From the NCBI GenBank assembly GCA_036936605.1, contig JAUPFV010000005.1, positions 50,550,742 through 50,614,741 on the forward strand: a stretch of 64,000 nt of DNA, written 5' to 3'. The translations under genes and the position numbers were made by a program. This DNA is from Limnanthes douglasii subsp. nivea. Taxonomy: Eukaryota > Streptophyta > Magnoliopsida > Brassicales > Limnanthaceae. The notes below the pieces were generated by a model. The model ran no database searches, was not told the origin of the DNA, and saw nothing but the letters and a program-made list of their open reading frames with translations. Positions within the stretch are counted from its first letter, which is position 1; each line of letters starts with the position of its first letter. Of this stretch, positions 23,540 through 35,319 are shown piece after piece.

Positions 23540-24130
23540 CATGACCCTGCTTAGTTTTATTACTTAGATGTAGCTTTGGCTCCAAAAGGACTTTGGGAGC
23601 CAGAGTTGGTAGATTCAAAATACTTTTGTGCGCCGGCAAGAGGGGCTATATTCACAATCTTCCAATCGGCAACAGCTTTCCCTTTTTTCCCCTTCCTCCT
23701 TCCATCATACACGAAGCTCTGCCAGTGACGAGGAAATGGTAGCCTTTTTGGGATCTACGAACAAAGTTGAATTGCTTACAAATTTCCATCGTTAGTGATA
23801 GGATCGGCAAGGCTTTAGAACAGTCTAATGGCATCAGTGAACCGCCAGTGAGCGTACAAAGGTATGTCCTCGAGCAGTGCCGGAAGTGGAACTTGGTATG
23901 CGTTGGAAAGAACAAGCTGGCCCTACTGGAACTGATGAGATTAAAATGCTATTGGGATTTCCAAAAAATCATACAAGGGGAGGTGGCATAACCGCATAAG
24001 AGCAGGACATATAGATACAAGTCACTTGGCAACTCTTTCGAGGTTGACGGTGTGGCTTTCCACCTCTCAGGGTTAAAGGAACAGTTTCCCAACTGCGTCA
24101 ATCTCCTTCCCCTTTTCTCTGGTATAGATG
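23540..24130 (+). pseudogene. DRM: DRM-type DNA methyltransferase fragment
   Basis: The plus strand encodes a decayed central part of a domains-rearranged cytosine methyltransferase, the plant de novo (RNA-directed) DNA methylation enzyme. Readable blocks in family order are FYYLDVALAPKGLW (23555), VDSKYFCA, KRGYIHNLPIGN, IIHEALPVTRKW followed by a TAG where a second Trp is expected, LNCLQ, VQRYVLEQCRKWNLV.VGKNK, a shifted GFPK-type block, YKSLGNSFEVD.VAFHLS.LK, and LFSGI (24115), the start of motif I. There are several shifts and a small deletion after GLW. Homology stops right after FSGI, so most catalytic residues are missing. The piece lies between two direct copies of a dispersed repeat. 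Confidence 0.75.
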
Positions 24131-24429
24131 TGCGGAAGTTGCACTTCACCGTGGCATTCAAAGAAACTGATGGGAGCAAAGCAAACCAACCAAACCAACC
24201 AAAAGGATACGCTGAACAACATGATGGAACAGTATAGAACACATAATCGACACATAGGGATGGTTTGAGCTAGTTGTTGGTGGGAGTCGTTGCAACAATC
24301 TTGAAGGTGAGCACTCAAAAAGAATTGTTGAAAAAATTTATCCTTCATAAGTTCAAAGGTAAATATATATACAGCGGAAGTTTTCATCTTTTTTATAAAA
24401 AAGTTAGGTTTTTTATTCCTTCCCTAATT
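24131..24429. other. Flank of the DRM fragment, nothing recognisable
   Basis: A short open frame continues from the DRM fragment to 24237 with no family match. An AACC-rich run lies at about 24183-24203. Confidence 0.35.
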
Positions 24430-25150
24430 AGATAAGATATTATCCTATTAAAATCTTTTTATCTATAAAAAATATTATTATTAGTTGTTTTTGAAATATT
24501 ATTGTATTAACGTAATATTGAACAAAATGCTATGTCGAACAAAAGGTCAACCCAAGAGTGTAAAATGAGAAGCTTTCATTGTATATATTAACCTATTAAA
24601 TATTATAACTTGGATAGACCAATATTATTAAGTAAAAACCATTTATATTTTTAAAATATATTTTTAATCAAATTATTTCGTTTGGATGCTACACCTTAGC
24701 AATAAGGTTGAGTTTCGTCGGACCATATATTGAAAACAAAAGAAATCTGAATTAAAGGAAACAGAGACCTGCGAATTACACTTTCCACTACTCTCGTTTG
24801 TTGCCTAGAAAGAGTTTAATATTATTGCTGTTTATGAGATGAGGCTGCTCATGCACCCATAAATTAAAATTAAGTTAAAGCAGTATAGCGAATATCATAC
24901 CTTAATTCAATCTGCATAGGAGGATACTTCTATCGGCCCAACAGTAGTGTTTATATCTCAATTCAATCCCATAAAATAAAGAACTCACATTCCTTCGACA
25001 TGAATTAATTTTTAGGGTGATTTAGGGTAAAACAAATATTTCAAAATTCTTATTACATACATCAATTTTCATAATTTCAATATGTGTATCAAATTTTGGA
25101 ATTATAAAAATATCTCTCTAATTAAAAACTAAGTTTAATCACCTTATATT
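24430..25150. repeat. Dispersed repeat copy right of the DRM fragment
   Basis: About 24430-24650 matches 56570-56820: both share TATTATTGTATTAACGTAAT, ATTGAACAAAATG, CAAGAGT.TAAAATGAGAA and TATTAAATATTATAACTT. About 24860-25020 matches 57690-57840 and, in part, 58800-58900 (TAGCGA.TATC, ACCTTAATTCAAT, ATGAATTA). No coding sequence is supported. Confidence 0.65.
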
Positions 25151-25177
25151 TTATAAAAATATAATCCTATTTAATTC

Positions 25178-26982
25178 AACACCACCACGGTCACGACCAC
25201 CACCATCACGACTACCACGACCATCATCATTATGATCGCCGCCGTCGGTACCACCATGATCACCGCCACCGTTGGCACCACCACGACCACCACCTACAAC
25301 CACGACAGACCACCACCGGCGGCGACGGACCACCACCACGACGGCCACCACCACCATTACTGGCGACGGACCACAACCACCACCACTACGACAACCACCA
25401 CCACCGTCGTGACCACCGCTGTCGGCACCACCACGACCGCCATCACCACCACCGGTGGCGGACCACCACAACTACCATGACCACAACAACCACCACCACC
25501 ACGACCGTCGCCGTCGTTGGCACCACCACGACCACCACCACCACTACCGGCGACGGACCACCACCACCGGCGACAAACCACCACTACCACCACCACTACG
25601 ACAACCACCAACACCATCATGACCACCACCACCACCATCGTGACCACCACCGCTGTTGCCAGTACCACCACGACAACCACCACCACCACGACCATCGTCG
25701 CCGTCGCCGTCACCACCACCTCCACCGCTACCACCTCCACCACTACGACCACCATCACCACCGGCGGGCCGACACCACCATCATCAGCGATTACCACCAC
25801 CACCACCACCACCACCACAACTGACCACCACCACCACCGGCAGCGGCGAACCACTACGATGACCACCACCACCACGATCACAACCACGACGACCACCGTC
25901 GCTGTTTGCCACCGCTTTTGGCACTACCACCACCACAACCACAACCACCACCACCACCATCATCGGCGACAACGACCATCACCACCACCACCACCATCGG
26001 CGACAACGACGACCACCACCACCACCATCAGCGACAACGACCACCACCACCATCGGCGACAACGACCACTACCACCACCACCACAACCGCGACGGACCAC
26101 CACTACCGCGACCACCACAACCGCGACGGATCACCACCACCACTGGCGGTGACAGAGCACCACAACGGCCACCACCACGACGATCACCGTCGCCGCCCGC
26201 CACTGTTTTTGGCACTACCACCACCACCACAACCACCACCACCACCACCATCACCACTACCATGATCACCATCACGATCACCACGACCATCATCACCACC
26301 ACTGGCGGCAGCAGACCATCACGACCACCACCACCACGACCACCACGACCACCACGACCAGCATCACCAGCATCACCACCACGACCACCACCATCACGAT
26401 CACCACGACCACCATCACCACCACTGGCGGCGGCGGACCATCACGGCCACCATCACCACTGGCGGCGGCGGACCATCACGACCACCACGACCACGACCAC
26501 CACCACGACCACAACCACCACTAGCGACGGACCACCACCATCACAATCACGACCACCACCACCGCAATTATGGCTATCACCACCACGACCATCGCCGCCG
26601 TCGGTACCACCACTAGCACCACCACCACCATCACCATACCACAACCACAACCTCCACCACCATCACCACAAACACCAATACGACCCCGCCACCATCACGA
26701 AAACCACGACCACCATCACCAGAAGCAACAGCACCACCACCACCACAACCACCATCACTAGAAGCAGCAGCAACACCACCACCATCACTAAGACCAGCAC
26801 AACCACCACCACAATTGTCACAACCACCACAACTAGAACGACCACCACCGCCCCCACCCCCACTATTTCACCACCATCACCACCACCACGACCAATGCTA
26901 CCACAATTAAAACGACCACCACCGCCCCCACCCCCACGACCTTCACCACCATCACCACTACCACAACCAATGCCGCCACCAC
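25178..26982. repeat. CCA-rich low-complexity tract (1.8 kb)
   Basis: The plus strand is an irregular array of CCA, CGA, CAA and CAT triplets, mostly CCACCACGACC-type units with GGCGACGGACCACC interruptions. T and G are rare. Both strands are open for long distances because the repeat is triplet-based: Thr/Pro/His-rich on plus, Val/Gly-rich on minus. Those frames are not accepted as genes. Near the right end about 70 bp is duplicated (starts about 26847 and 26921, both with CCGCCCCCACCCCCAC). The right end abuts the 5' LTR of A. Confidence 0.9.
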
Positions 26983-27355
26983 TGATGAGTCCGGATTTTC
27001 TCACCACTCACTGTAGAAATCGGACAGGGGAAATTCGGACAAAAACCACCCATTGAACCATCCGAACAGGACTAAAGTATTAAAAACTAATCACTTTATG
27101 ACTAAGCTAATTACTAACCTGCTTAATAAACTAATGGGTTTTTGAATTCGACCAGGTTTCATGAGTTTGACCCGAAAACCCATGAGGCCCATAATTAAGG
27201 GTATAAATACCCAACCACTTTCATTAATGAGGGTAATGAACATTTAATACAACCAGAAAGCTCAAATCTCTCACTACAAATCACTTAAACATTCAATACC
27301 CTTGAAACACCACAAAACACGTGACAAAATTACCCTTAAACTGAAATAATTCACA
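26983..27355 (+). repeat. 5' LTR of gypsy element A
   Basis: 373 bp from TGATGAGTCC to ...CACA, matched along its length by 46899-47271. I count about 18 differences by eye (roughly 5%). It contains TATAAATA at 27202-27209 inside a near-palindrome GGGTATAAATACCC. The exact right end could be 2-3 bp further. Confidence 0.88.
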
Positions 27356-27361
27356 CCAAAT

Positions 27362-27379
27362 TGGCGACCATAGTGGGAG
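27362..27379 (+). other. Primer binding site of element A
   Basis: TGGCGACCATAGTGGGAG lies a few bases after the 5' LTR and starts with the TGG expected opposite a tRNA CCA end. The tRNA was not identified. Confidence 0.5.
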
Positions 27380-27430
27380 GAGAAGGTGCCTGAATCAAGC
27401 ATTCGAAACCATCAAGAAAAAATAGTTCGG

Positions 27431-28711
27431 ATGAATCCGGACGAGCAGGAAGTGCCACCAGCTTTGGCAGAAGTGGTGGGAGAAAATGATGAATATACTA
27501 TCGAGGAGCGAGATAGACTAAAAAATGAGATAGATGCCTTGAGGGCTGCTAAAAGGGCAGATTTGGGTGTGAAAGAAAAGTCAAAAGTGTCAGCAGTTCA
27601 CCATACTGACAATCCAAGAGAGCATGAGCCATTAAAAACCCATGTGAGCACTAAAAAGACTCATGCTAGTTCAAAGAAGTCTCACCGATCTAAACCGGTG
27701 GAGAGCTCAGATTCAGACTCAGAATCTTCCAGCAGCTCCTCAAATGAAGACGGAGTCGAAGAACCCCTGTTATCCAGCAGTGATGGAGGCCGTTCTAAGA
27801 AGAAACAGAAGTTGGTTAAAAAATACTCAAGAAAAAGGGACAAGCATGGAAGGTTGAAGAGGCATATGGGTAAAGGGTCGTCTCATAGTCACAACCATGG
27901 CCGGAGGCACGTAGACCGATTACTAATGGATCATTTTGTCTTTCATGATGAGCCAGGTATCTTTGTAACTCCCAACGAAGATACTGTATTCAGTCGTGGC
28001 CGGAATTGGAGACAATCTCCATTGTCCTCCAAGATACTGTCCGGAAACCTTCCTAAGAGGTTTGACAACACAAAGATGGAAAAATATGATGGTAGTAAAG
28101 ATCCAGATAACCATCTGGAGCAATTCAAAAAAATTATGATGAACTTTGATGATGATGATAAGCTACTCTGTCGAGCATTCTCCCAGTCTTTTACGGGGAG
28201 TGCTCTAAAGTGGTACAATAGTTTGCCACAAGGCTGCATCAGAAATTTCGACACTTTTTGGGTGGCCTTCCGAAGACAGTTCGTTGTAAGTAAAGAAGTG
28301 AAGGGAAATGGAGAAACTATTATCCATTATGCCCAAGAACCAAATGAATCTTTGAAGGAATACATAAGTTGCTTTGTGAATACCAAAAATGGATTAGCTG
28401 ATTGCTTTGAACAAGTAGCAATAGCTTCTCTGAGGCAGGGTTTGAACCCTGGAAATTTGGCTGATTCAGTCACCAAGAAAAAGGCCATGACATGGGGAGG
28501 TTTACTGAATCAGGTCGGCAAACAGATTAATGTGGATGAAATAAAGAAAACTAGGGTGCACCGGCAGGTGAGATCTGCTCCAGTTGCACCAAATCAAAAC
28601 CGGAATCAGTCCGGGTATAAGGTCAAGAAAGCCGGACAGGGTCAAAATAGGGCCAAGGCTCAATCCCACCCAGTTGCACCAGCTGAAAGCCAGCAATCTA
28701 GAAATAAGTGA
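27431..28711 (+). CDS. Gag of gypsy element A
   Basis: This 426-residue frame starts at the first ATG of the open frame; the frame extends 45 nt upstream with no ATG. The N-terminal third is charged and Ser-rich with Lys/Arg clusters (SKKTHASSKKSHRSK, KKKQKLVKKYSRKRDK). The gag domain (PF03732-like) covers about residues 205-375, with LPKRFDNTKMEKYDGSKDP, NHLEQF and ALKWYNSLPQGCI. The C-terminus is basic and Gln-rich. Gag forms the particle that packages element RNA. The TGA at 28711 is probably secondary, because the same frame continues with WFAELKENVATIYDKTK as in the gag of B, and the zinc-knuckle part follows after a shift. Length before that stop is therefore shorter than the original protein. 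Confidence 0.8.
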   Translation: MNPDEQEVPPALAEVVGENDEYTIEERDRLKNEIDALRAAKRADLGVKEKSKVSAVHHTDNPREHEPLKTHVSTKKTHASSKKSHRSKPVESSDSDSESSSSSSNEDGVEEPLLSSSDGGRSKKKQKLVKKYSRKRDKHGRLKRHMGKGSSHSHNHGRRHVDRLLMDHFVFHDEPGIFVTPNEDTVFSRGRNWRQSPLSSKILSGNLPKRFDNTKMEKYDGSKDPDNHLEQFKKIMMNFDDDDKLLCRAFSQSFTGSALKWYNSLPQGCIRNFDTFWVAFRRQFVVSKEVKGNGETIIHYAQEPNESLKEYISCFVNTKNGLADCFEQVAIASLRQGLNPGNLADSVTKKKAMTWGGLLNQVGKQINVDEIKKTRVHRQVRSAPVAPNQNRNQSGYKVKKAGQGQNRAKAQSHPVAPAESQQSRNK

Positions 28712-31700
28712 GGACCTTGGGTTCAATCGGAGTGGTTTGCTGAACTAAAAGAAAATGTAGCCACCATTTATGATAAAACGAAAGACGAAGTACATTTCAG
28801 AAAGCCGGCTGCATTACCATCACCCAGGGAAAGTCGAAATAATAGTTTTTTTTCAGTATCATCGTGATACTGGCCATACCACTGAAGATTGCATCGCGTT
28901 GATACAAGAAGTACAGAATTTGATTGAGAGAGGGAAGTTGGGGGCATATGTTAAAAGAAGAAGTGGAAATAGGCCTGATAATGCTCATCGGGCTGGCCGG
29001 AACAATACAAGGACATCGGCTCCAGATGGGGCTATGGTGATAGTTGAAAAGTCAGAGTACTTGGATCTTGATTCAACCCGAATCAAGGTGGGTGTTATCA
29101 CAGAGCGTTGCAAGATGGTGTCCGGACTCATCAGCTTTTTTGAGTCACTTACAATATTTGGGGGAGACACCATGACTGCACCAACTGCTTCTTCGAGAAA
29201 GAGGCATGTACATACTTTAGCCACCCAACTGGAAGGAGGCATGACTTCCTATTAATTACAAATTCCTTTTCCCTTCTTTGTTTTTGATGAAGATGACTTG
29301 AGAGACATTGCTGGTCCCCATGAAGATGCTGTTGTAATAGGAGCATCCATTGGGGGCAGTGACATAAGGCGAATTTTGGTGGATACCGAAAGTTCGACCA
29401 ATATCCTATTTTTAACTTCTTATAAACTGATGAAGAATCCAGCAGTGATTCAGCGTTTGAACAGGTCAATAGTGGGTTTCACTGGAAGCTCAGCTTACGC
29501 AATTGGGGAATTTGAAGAAGAGGTTTTGTTGGGCAAGGGCCCTTAGAAGAAGATGGTCCGAATACTTTTTCTTGTGGTAGATTATCCTACGTGTTAAAAT
29601 TCCATTTTGGGGAGGTCTTGGCTCTCTAAGATGCATGACGTGGCTTCAATAGTCCACCAATATCTGAAATACGCTGTGCAAGAACAAGTGGGAGTTGTCT
29701 GAAGCAGTCAAAAGGTAGCAAGGGAGTGTTATGCAACAACATTGGCCCCTCAAACTTTGGGGGCAGTTCGGATCAGTGAGGATTAGCAATTTGAGGGGCC
29801 CTCTCGGGGAGAGGGTGAAATTGATGACCCCAGAGAGACCCCTGGTGTTTTAATACCTATTGAACAAGTTGAAACTCACTCTCTGGCTGAAAGAAGAAGT
29901 GTCAAGATCGGGTCCAAGATGACATCAGAGTTAAAGAGTAAAGTGTTAGTCTTTTTGAAAAACCATCAGCATGTTTTCGCTTGGTGCAATGCTGATGTAA
30001 CCGGAGTACCAGCAGACATTATATCATACCAATTATCCATCCGGAGGGATATAGCACCAGTTGTACAAAAGAGGAGAGCTTTTTCTAAGGAAAATGCGGA
30101 AGTCATAGTTGAAGAGGTTGACCGACTTACTAAAATGGGACACATAATGGCATCTCAATATCCTTTATGGACAACCAATCCGGTGCTAGTAAAGAAGAAA
30201 ATTGGAAAGTGGTGTATGTGTATTGATTTTACAGATCTCAATAGAGCTTGCCCAAAAGACTTATGTCATGTCCCTCGAATTGATCAGTTGGTGGACTCCA
30301 CATCTGGGAACAAGCTACTGTCCTTTATGGATGCCTTCTCCGGGTATAATCAAATTCAAATAGATCTGAAGGATAAAAAACATACTACATTTGTTACTGA
30401 TAGGGGCATCCATTGTTACAAGGTGATGCCATTTGGGTTAAAGAATACTGGGGCTACTTATCAGAGATTAGTAAATAAGGCTTTCGCTAATCAGATTGGA
30501 AGAAACATGGAAGTCTACATTGATGACATGATGGTAAAGAGTGTGGACGAAGAGCTACACTTAGCAGATCTCCGAGAAACCTTTGCCAACTTGGTAAAGG
30601 TAAATTTAAAATTAAATCCAGAAAAGTGTGTGTTCGGGGTAGAGTCTGGAAAATTCTTAGGGTATGTAATAAGTGAGAAGGGCATACAACATGATCCAGA
30701 CCAGCTTAGTGCTTTATTGCAAATGGAGCCTCCTCAGAATATTAAAGAAGTACAAAGATTGACAGAGAGGTTAGCTGCTCTAAACTATTTTATCTCAAGG
30801 TCTTCGGATAGGTGTGCCTCGTTTTTTCAAACTTTGAAAGGTGCAAAAGAGTTTAATTGGTCCCCTCAGTGTGACCAGGCTTTTGATGAAATTAAGAAGC
30901 ACTTATCCTTCCCTAAAACTTTGTTTAAGCCTGTTGATGGAGAGACACTCTACATATACCTTGCAGTTTCTGATTGCGCCCTAAGTGCAGTGCTAGTAAG
31001 GGAGGTGGATAATTATCCTCGTTCGGTGTAATATATCAGCAAAAGCTTGATTGATGCAGAAAAAAGATATTTGAAACTTGAAAAACTAGCACTAGCCTTA
31101 GTAATTGCTGCTAGGAAAATGAGGCCCTACTTTCAGTCTCATTCGATCATTGTTCGGACGTCTTTTCCCTTGAAAACGTTCTTCAAAAGGCAGATGTTTC
31201 AAGCAAAATGACCAAGTAGTTGGTGGAGTTAGGGGACTATGATATTGATTTTGCCCCTCGTATTGCAGTAAAAGCTCAGACTGTTGCTGATTTCCTAGTG
31301 GAATTTCACTCATACAGGGACACCAAACAAGCAACAGTTGAAAAAACTAAGAAAGTATGGGTTGTCCGGACTGATGGAGGATCAAGTACCATGGGCTGTG
31401 GTGCTGGAATATGTTTAAACTCTTCGTATGGAGACAAAATGTATCAAGCTATATGCTTCACTTTCAGGTCTTCCAACAACGAGTCCGAATATGAAGCTAC
31501 TATAGCAGGCTTGAAATTCGCTCTAATTTGTGGAGCCAAAAGGGTCAGGTTGATGAGCGATTCCCAACTTCTAATCCATCATGCACAAGGCCAATCTGAG
31601 GCCAAAAAGGGGCAATTGGTTAAATATTTATTTGTCCTTAAAGAAGTGGCACTTAATTTAAAAAACATCACCTATGAGCACATACCCCGAACAGAAAATA

Positions 31701-31938
31701 CATTAGTAGATTCCTTGGCAACCATAGCCTATTCTGAGTCATATCCATGGATTCATGTGCAAGAATTCCCATTCATTCAACTCAGTCAGAACAAGGAAGA
31801 AGAAAGTTTAAATATACAAGTAAATCAGCCTCAAGATTGGAGATTTCCTCTTTTCCATTACCTCTCAGATGGCATCTTGCCTCCGGAAAAAGTAGTGGAA
31901 AGAAAAGTAAAGTATAAGGCTCGGGGCTTTATCATCCT
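28712..31938 (+). pseudogene. Gag end-protease-RT-RNase H of element A
   Basis: Frame changes occur near an eight-T run at about 28845 and again near 31165, and in-frame stops lie at 29255, 29546, about 29700 and 31031. Blocks in order are a zinc-knuckle remnant QYHRDTGHTTEDC (first Cys replaced by Phe), a protease with ILVDTESSTN (DTGS changed to DTES), RT at 29919-31031 with VLVKKKIGKWCMCIDFTDLN, FMDAFSGYNQ and MEVYIDDMMVKS (YIDD intact), and RNase H at 31360-31740 with RTDGGS, SNNESEYEA, MSDSQL and TLVDSLA. The frame is cut at 31938 by insertion of element B and resumes at 41828. Order RT-RNase H-integrase and the sequence style place it in Ty3/gypsy, Tat-like. Confidence 0.85.
31934..31938. 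repeat. Target-site duplication of element B, left
   Basis: ATCCT directly precedes the 5' LTR of B and is repeated at 41823-41827 directly after its 3' LTR. Confidence 0.95.
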
Positions 31939-32264
31939 TGATAAAGGAATAATTCGCCGATATTGATAATAGGGAGTCAATTGTAAATAGAAGGAAACTA
32001 ATATGTCTATGACTGTATTTATCTTTTATTAGAGGATAATTTGTAAACAAGTTATTTTATGAAGGACTAAAAGAGAAATAAAACAAGCACACCAAGGACA
32101 TTAATGGGTCCACCCATCTCCACTATAAAAGGAGACCCATTATTCTTGGTAGGTGGGATATTCTAAATATAATATTCTCTTTCTACTTTCTCTCTCTACA
32201 TTTGTGCTCTAGTCACATCAGGTCCAAAATCCAATATCATTCTTAGTAATTTATTCTCTCATCA
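31939..32264 (+). repeat. 5' LTR of element B
   Basis: 326 bp, from TGATAAAGG to CTCTCATCA, with about 10 differences from the 3' LTR (roughly 3%, counted by eye). TATAAAAGG at 32124 is the likely core promoter. Confidence 0.95.
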
Positions 32265-32265
32265 T

Positions 32266-32283
32266 TGGCGCCGCCTGTGGGAA
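32266..32283 (+). other. Primer binding site of element B
   Basis: TGGCGCCGCCTGTGGGAA lies one base after the LTR. TGGCGCCG starts are typical of plant gypsy elements of the Tat/Athila group; which tRNA primes is not resolved here. Confidence 0.7.
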
Positions 32284-32339
32284 CCCGTAATACCAAAAAG
32301 GAATCTTTTTCTTTTAAAATCGTGATCTGATCTTAAAGA

Positions 32340-34155
32340 ATGAATGATAAAATTGTCGGAGAGAGGGTCGAGAGACAAGTGGCCCGAGCCGTTTCACTAT
32401 CTGAAGGCGAAGAAGCCCAGGGTCGGGAGTATTACGCCCAGGGTCGGGACAAGCGTTCGACCCTTATCATGACCAGGAGACAGCTGCTGGAAGATATTTC
32501 CAGATTAAACGCTGAGAAAGAACGAGCTTTAGACGAAAAAAGAGTTCGGGAGAGAAAACGTAAATAACCACTTATAGATAACCGCGGCGAAGGCAACCCG
32601 ACTGCGGGACATCGCCTCGAGCCCCGACCTGTTAGATATTATCGGGAGCCTCGCCCGGAGGGCCGGCAAAATGTCAGAGAGGAGCGATATCCAGAGGATA
32701 ACCGCGACGTCTCCACCAACTACACTTCAGACGACTCGTCGGGAAGGGAGTACAGACGCAAGGAAAGCATAAACGAGCGCGCAGAAAAACCGTTCCTGAC
32801 GGGATAGGCCCCCCCGTTCAGATTCTCCTAAGTACAAGAAGGGTAGATCCGAAAAAAGAGCATCAGCGTCGTTTGAGAAAGAAGAAATGCAAGCGGGTAG
32901 CAGAGAAGAACGGGTAGCTCTACCTCAGGTCCAGTGGCAACCTTCGAACAACCAGAACCAGGGGTACCGAACTAGTAGCCAATTCATCAACCCCGGGGAC
33001 GAAGGTCTCTACGGGATTCAAACCGAAGGGCTCGGAGGCGGAGCGTTCGGATTCGGAATGAATTGGAGAGCTTCACCGTTGTCCGACGAGATATTATCGG
33101 GGCATCTCCGGAAGAGGTTTGATATTTCCAAGTTGGAAAAGTATGACGGAAAGAGGGACTCGGATAATCACTTAGAAGCCTTCAAAAACTTTATGTTGAG
33201 TTTCGACAACGGCGATAAAGTTTTATGGCGGGCGTTTTCGATGACCTTCAGGGATCGAGCGTCCAAGTGGTACAACCGGTTACCACAGGGTTGTATTAAG
33301 AGCTTTGGGATGTTCTGGACGATGTTCCGACATCACATCTTCGGAAGCAAGAGTTTCTGAGCTAATGGAGACACCATCATGAATTGTAAGCAGAGGTTAG
33401 GAGAGAGCCTCAGGGATTACACCAGGCGTTTTATTGACGCTAAGACCGACCTGGACCATTGCGAGGAAAACGTGGCACTAACCGCGTATCGCTTGGGCTT
33501 GCTCCCGGGACCGATGAAGCAAGCAGTTACTAAAAAACAAGCGTTTAATTTTTCCGCTCTTCTGGCCCAAATAGAAAAACAGATACCGATAGAAGAAACC
33601 GAGGAGTCCGAACTGGTGGTGCAAATTCAGCATAGCGCGCAAGCATCGGTCGTTATAAAACAAGGGGCTCAATTCAGCTATGCTCAGCAAGCACAGCCGG
33701 TCCGCACAATACCACCGACCCAATCCTTGCCGATCAAGCCTTCTGCTCCCCCGAACCAAAAAACAAAGCAGACGAATCAAGTGGTTTCGCGACACATGTC
33801 TAACAAATGGATCCAACCCGCTTACTTCGCTGACTTGACGGAATGCGTGTCTTCGATCTACAAAAATACTAAGAAAAGCTGGATGCATTGGAGGCCTTTC
33901 CCTATACCAAAGCCTCGGGAACAGAGGCACAACCAGTATTGTCGCTACCATGAAGACGTGGGGCACGATACTAAGGATTGCATTTCCCTCAAAAAGGAGA
34001 TACATATGTTGATAGAGCACGGGAACCTCCTAGAGTACATGAAAAAGAAAGCTCAGCAGGGTACCACTTCGAGAGAAGTCGTAACGATACCAAAGTCTAA
34101 GACCACCACGACCATTTCCGAAGTCACCGACCTGTTTGATATTTCAATCGAATAG
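32340..34155 (+). pseudogene. Gag of element B
   Basis: An ATG at 32340 opens a charged N-terminal part (QLLEDISRLNAEKERALDEKR, about 75 residues) in one frame. After stops, the main gag runs in another frame from 32887 to 34155, with one TGA at 33358-33360. It contains LRKRFDISKLEKYDGKRD, NHLEAFKNF and SKWYNRLPQGCI (gag domain), and near the end a complete knuckle-like CRYHEDVGHDTKDC. It ends at a TAG. The frame from 32887 is the same as that of pol. Homologous to the gag of A along its length. Confidence 0.8.
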
Positions 34156-35319
34156 CTCGACCCGGAGGCAAATCGCCACATCATCGGGATGATTGAAGAA
34201 TGAGCTGCATGAAGTATTGGGAATGTAAGAAACCTTTGTAAAATTTTCGAATCATTGACTATTTTCGGTGGAGACTCTATGGCAGTAACCACACACTCCT
34301 CTAGGAAACGGCATATCGTGAATCTGGCTAACCAGTTGGAAGCCCGACCCTATCCCCACTCAAAAGGTATCCCTTCATCGATCCTATATTTTGACGACGA
34401 CATGAGAGATATAGTCGGCCCTCATGAAGACGCCATCGTTATCGGGGCGGCCATCGCGGGGGAAGAGGTCTAGCGTATCCTGGTAGACACCGGTAGCTCA
34501 GTCAACATAATCTTCGCATCCACCTTCGCAAAGTTCAGGACACCTCCAGTCATTACGCGGTCGGACATAACCATCGTGGGGTTTACGGGTTCGGCAGCAG
34601 ACGTGGTTGGTGAATTCGAAGGTATCGTTCAACTAGGCCACAGACCGTTCAAGAAAGAGGTCACTCTCTTATTCGTGGTGGTGGACGCACCGGCTTCTTA
34701 TAATGTTATTTTTGGAAGATCATGGTTATCGCGAATGCATGCTGTATCGTCCACAGTTCATCAATGTTTGAAATATGTGATCGGAAACAACGTGGGTATA
34801 GTCCGGAGCAGCCAGAAAGCGGCACGAGAGTGTTATCGAGCGGCTTTTTCACCCAAAAAGGATCAAGAGATGGCACAAGCACGAGATTAGCAATTAAAGG
34901 GGCTTCCTTTGGGGTCGTTACCCGTTGATGATCCTAAGGAAGCTCCTAATTTTTTAACCACCGATGAAGAGTGTGAAAATCACCCATTTACCGAAGGGAA
35001 AGTCCTGCAGATCGGAATCCGACTGTCACCAGCCTTTAGGAAAAAGTTGTTATCTTTACTACAGGAGAATTTGGATTTATTCGCATGGTGTTCGAAGGAC
35101 GTGACCGGAGTCCTAGAGAATCATGTGATTCACAAGCTAACTATCAACAAAAATGTCAGACCCATTTCACAAAAGCTCTAGGCTTTTTCCCCAGAAAAGA
35201 CAGAAATCATTCTGCGAGAAGTCGAAAGAATGATCAGCGCCGGATAAATTAAGGAGTCGAGTTACCCGCTCTAGACATCCAACCCTGTCCTGGTAAAAAA
35301 GAAAAACGGGAAGTGGAGG
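34156..35319 (+). pseudogene. Protease and RT entry of element B
   Basis: Same frame as gag and pol, interrupted only by stops: two TGA near 34200, then TAG at 34473, TAG at 34890, TAG at 35181, TAA near 35247 and TAG near 35274. The protease is readable as GPHEDAIVIGAAI, then a stop, then RILVDTGSSVNIIF with an intact DTGS catalytic motif, and IVGFTGSAADVVGEFEG. The RT entry has LFAWCSKDVTGV. The stop at 35274 replaces the Trp of the PLWT motif present in A. Protease releases the mature Gag and Pol proteins. Confidence 0.75.

Noticed and set aside
25232..27056. Long open frames on both strands of the CCA tract (Thr/Pro/His-rich and Val/Gly-rich)
   Set aside because: They arise from the triplet repeat itself, overlap one another on both strands and carry no domain; the last one runs into the LTR of A.
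31220..31966. Element A frame ending at 31966
   Set aside because: The last nine codons are read from the LTR of the inserted element B; the real frame of A ends at 31938 and resumes at 41828.
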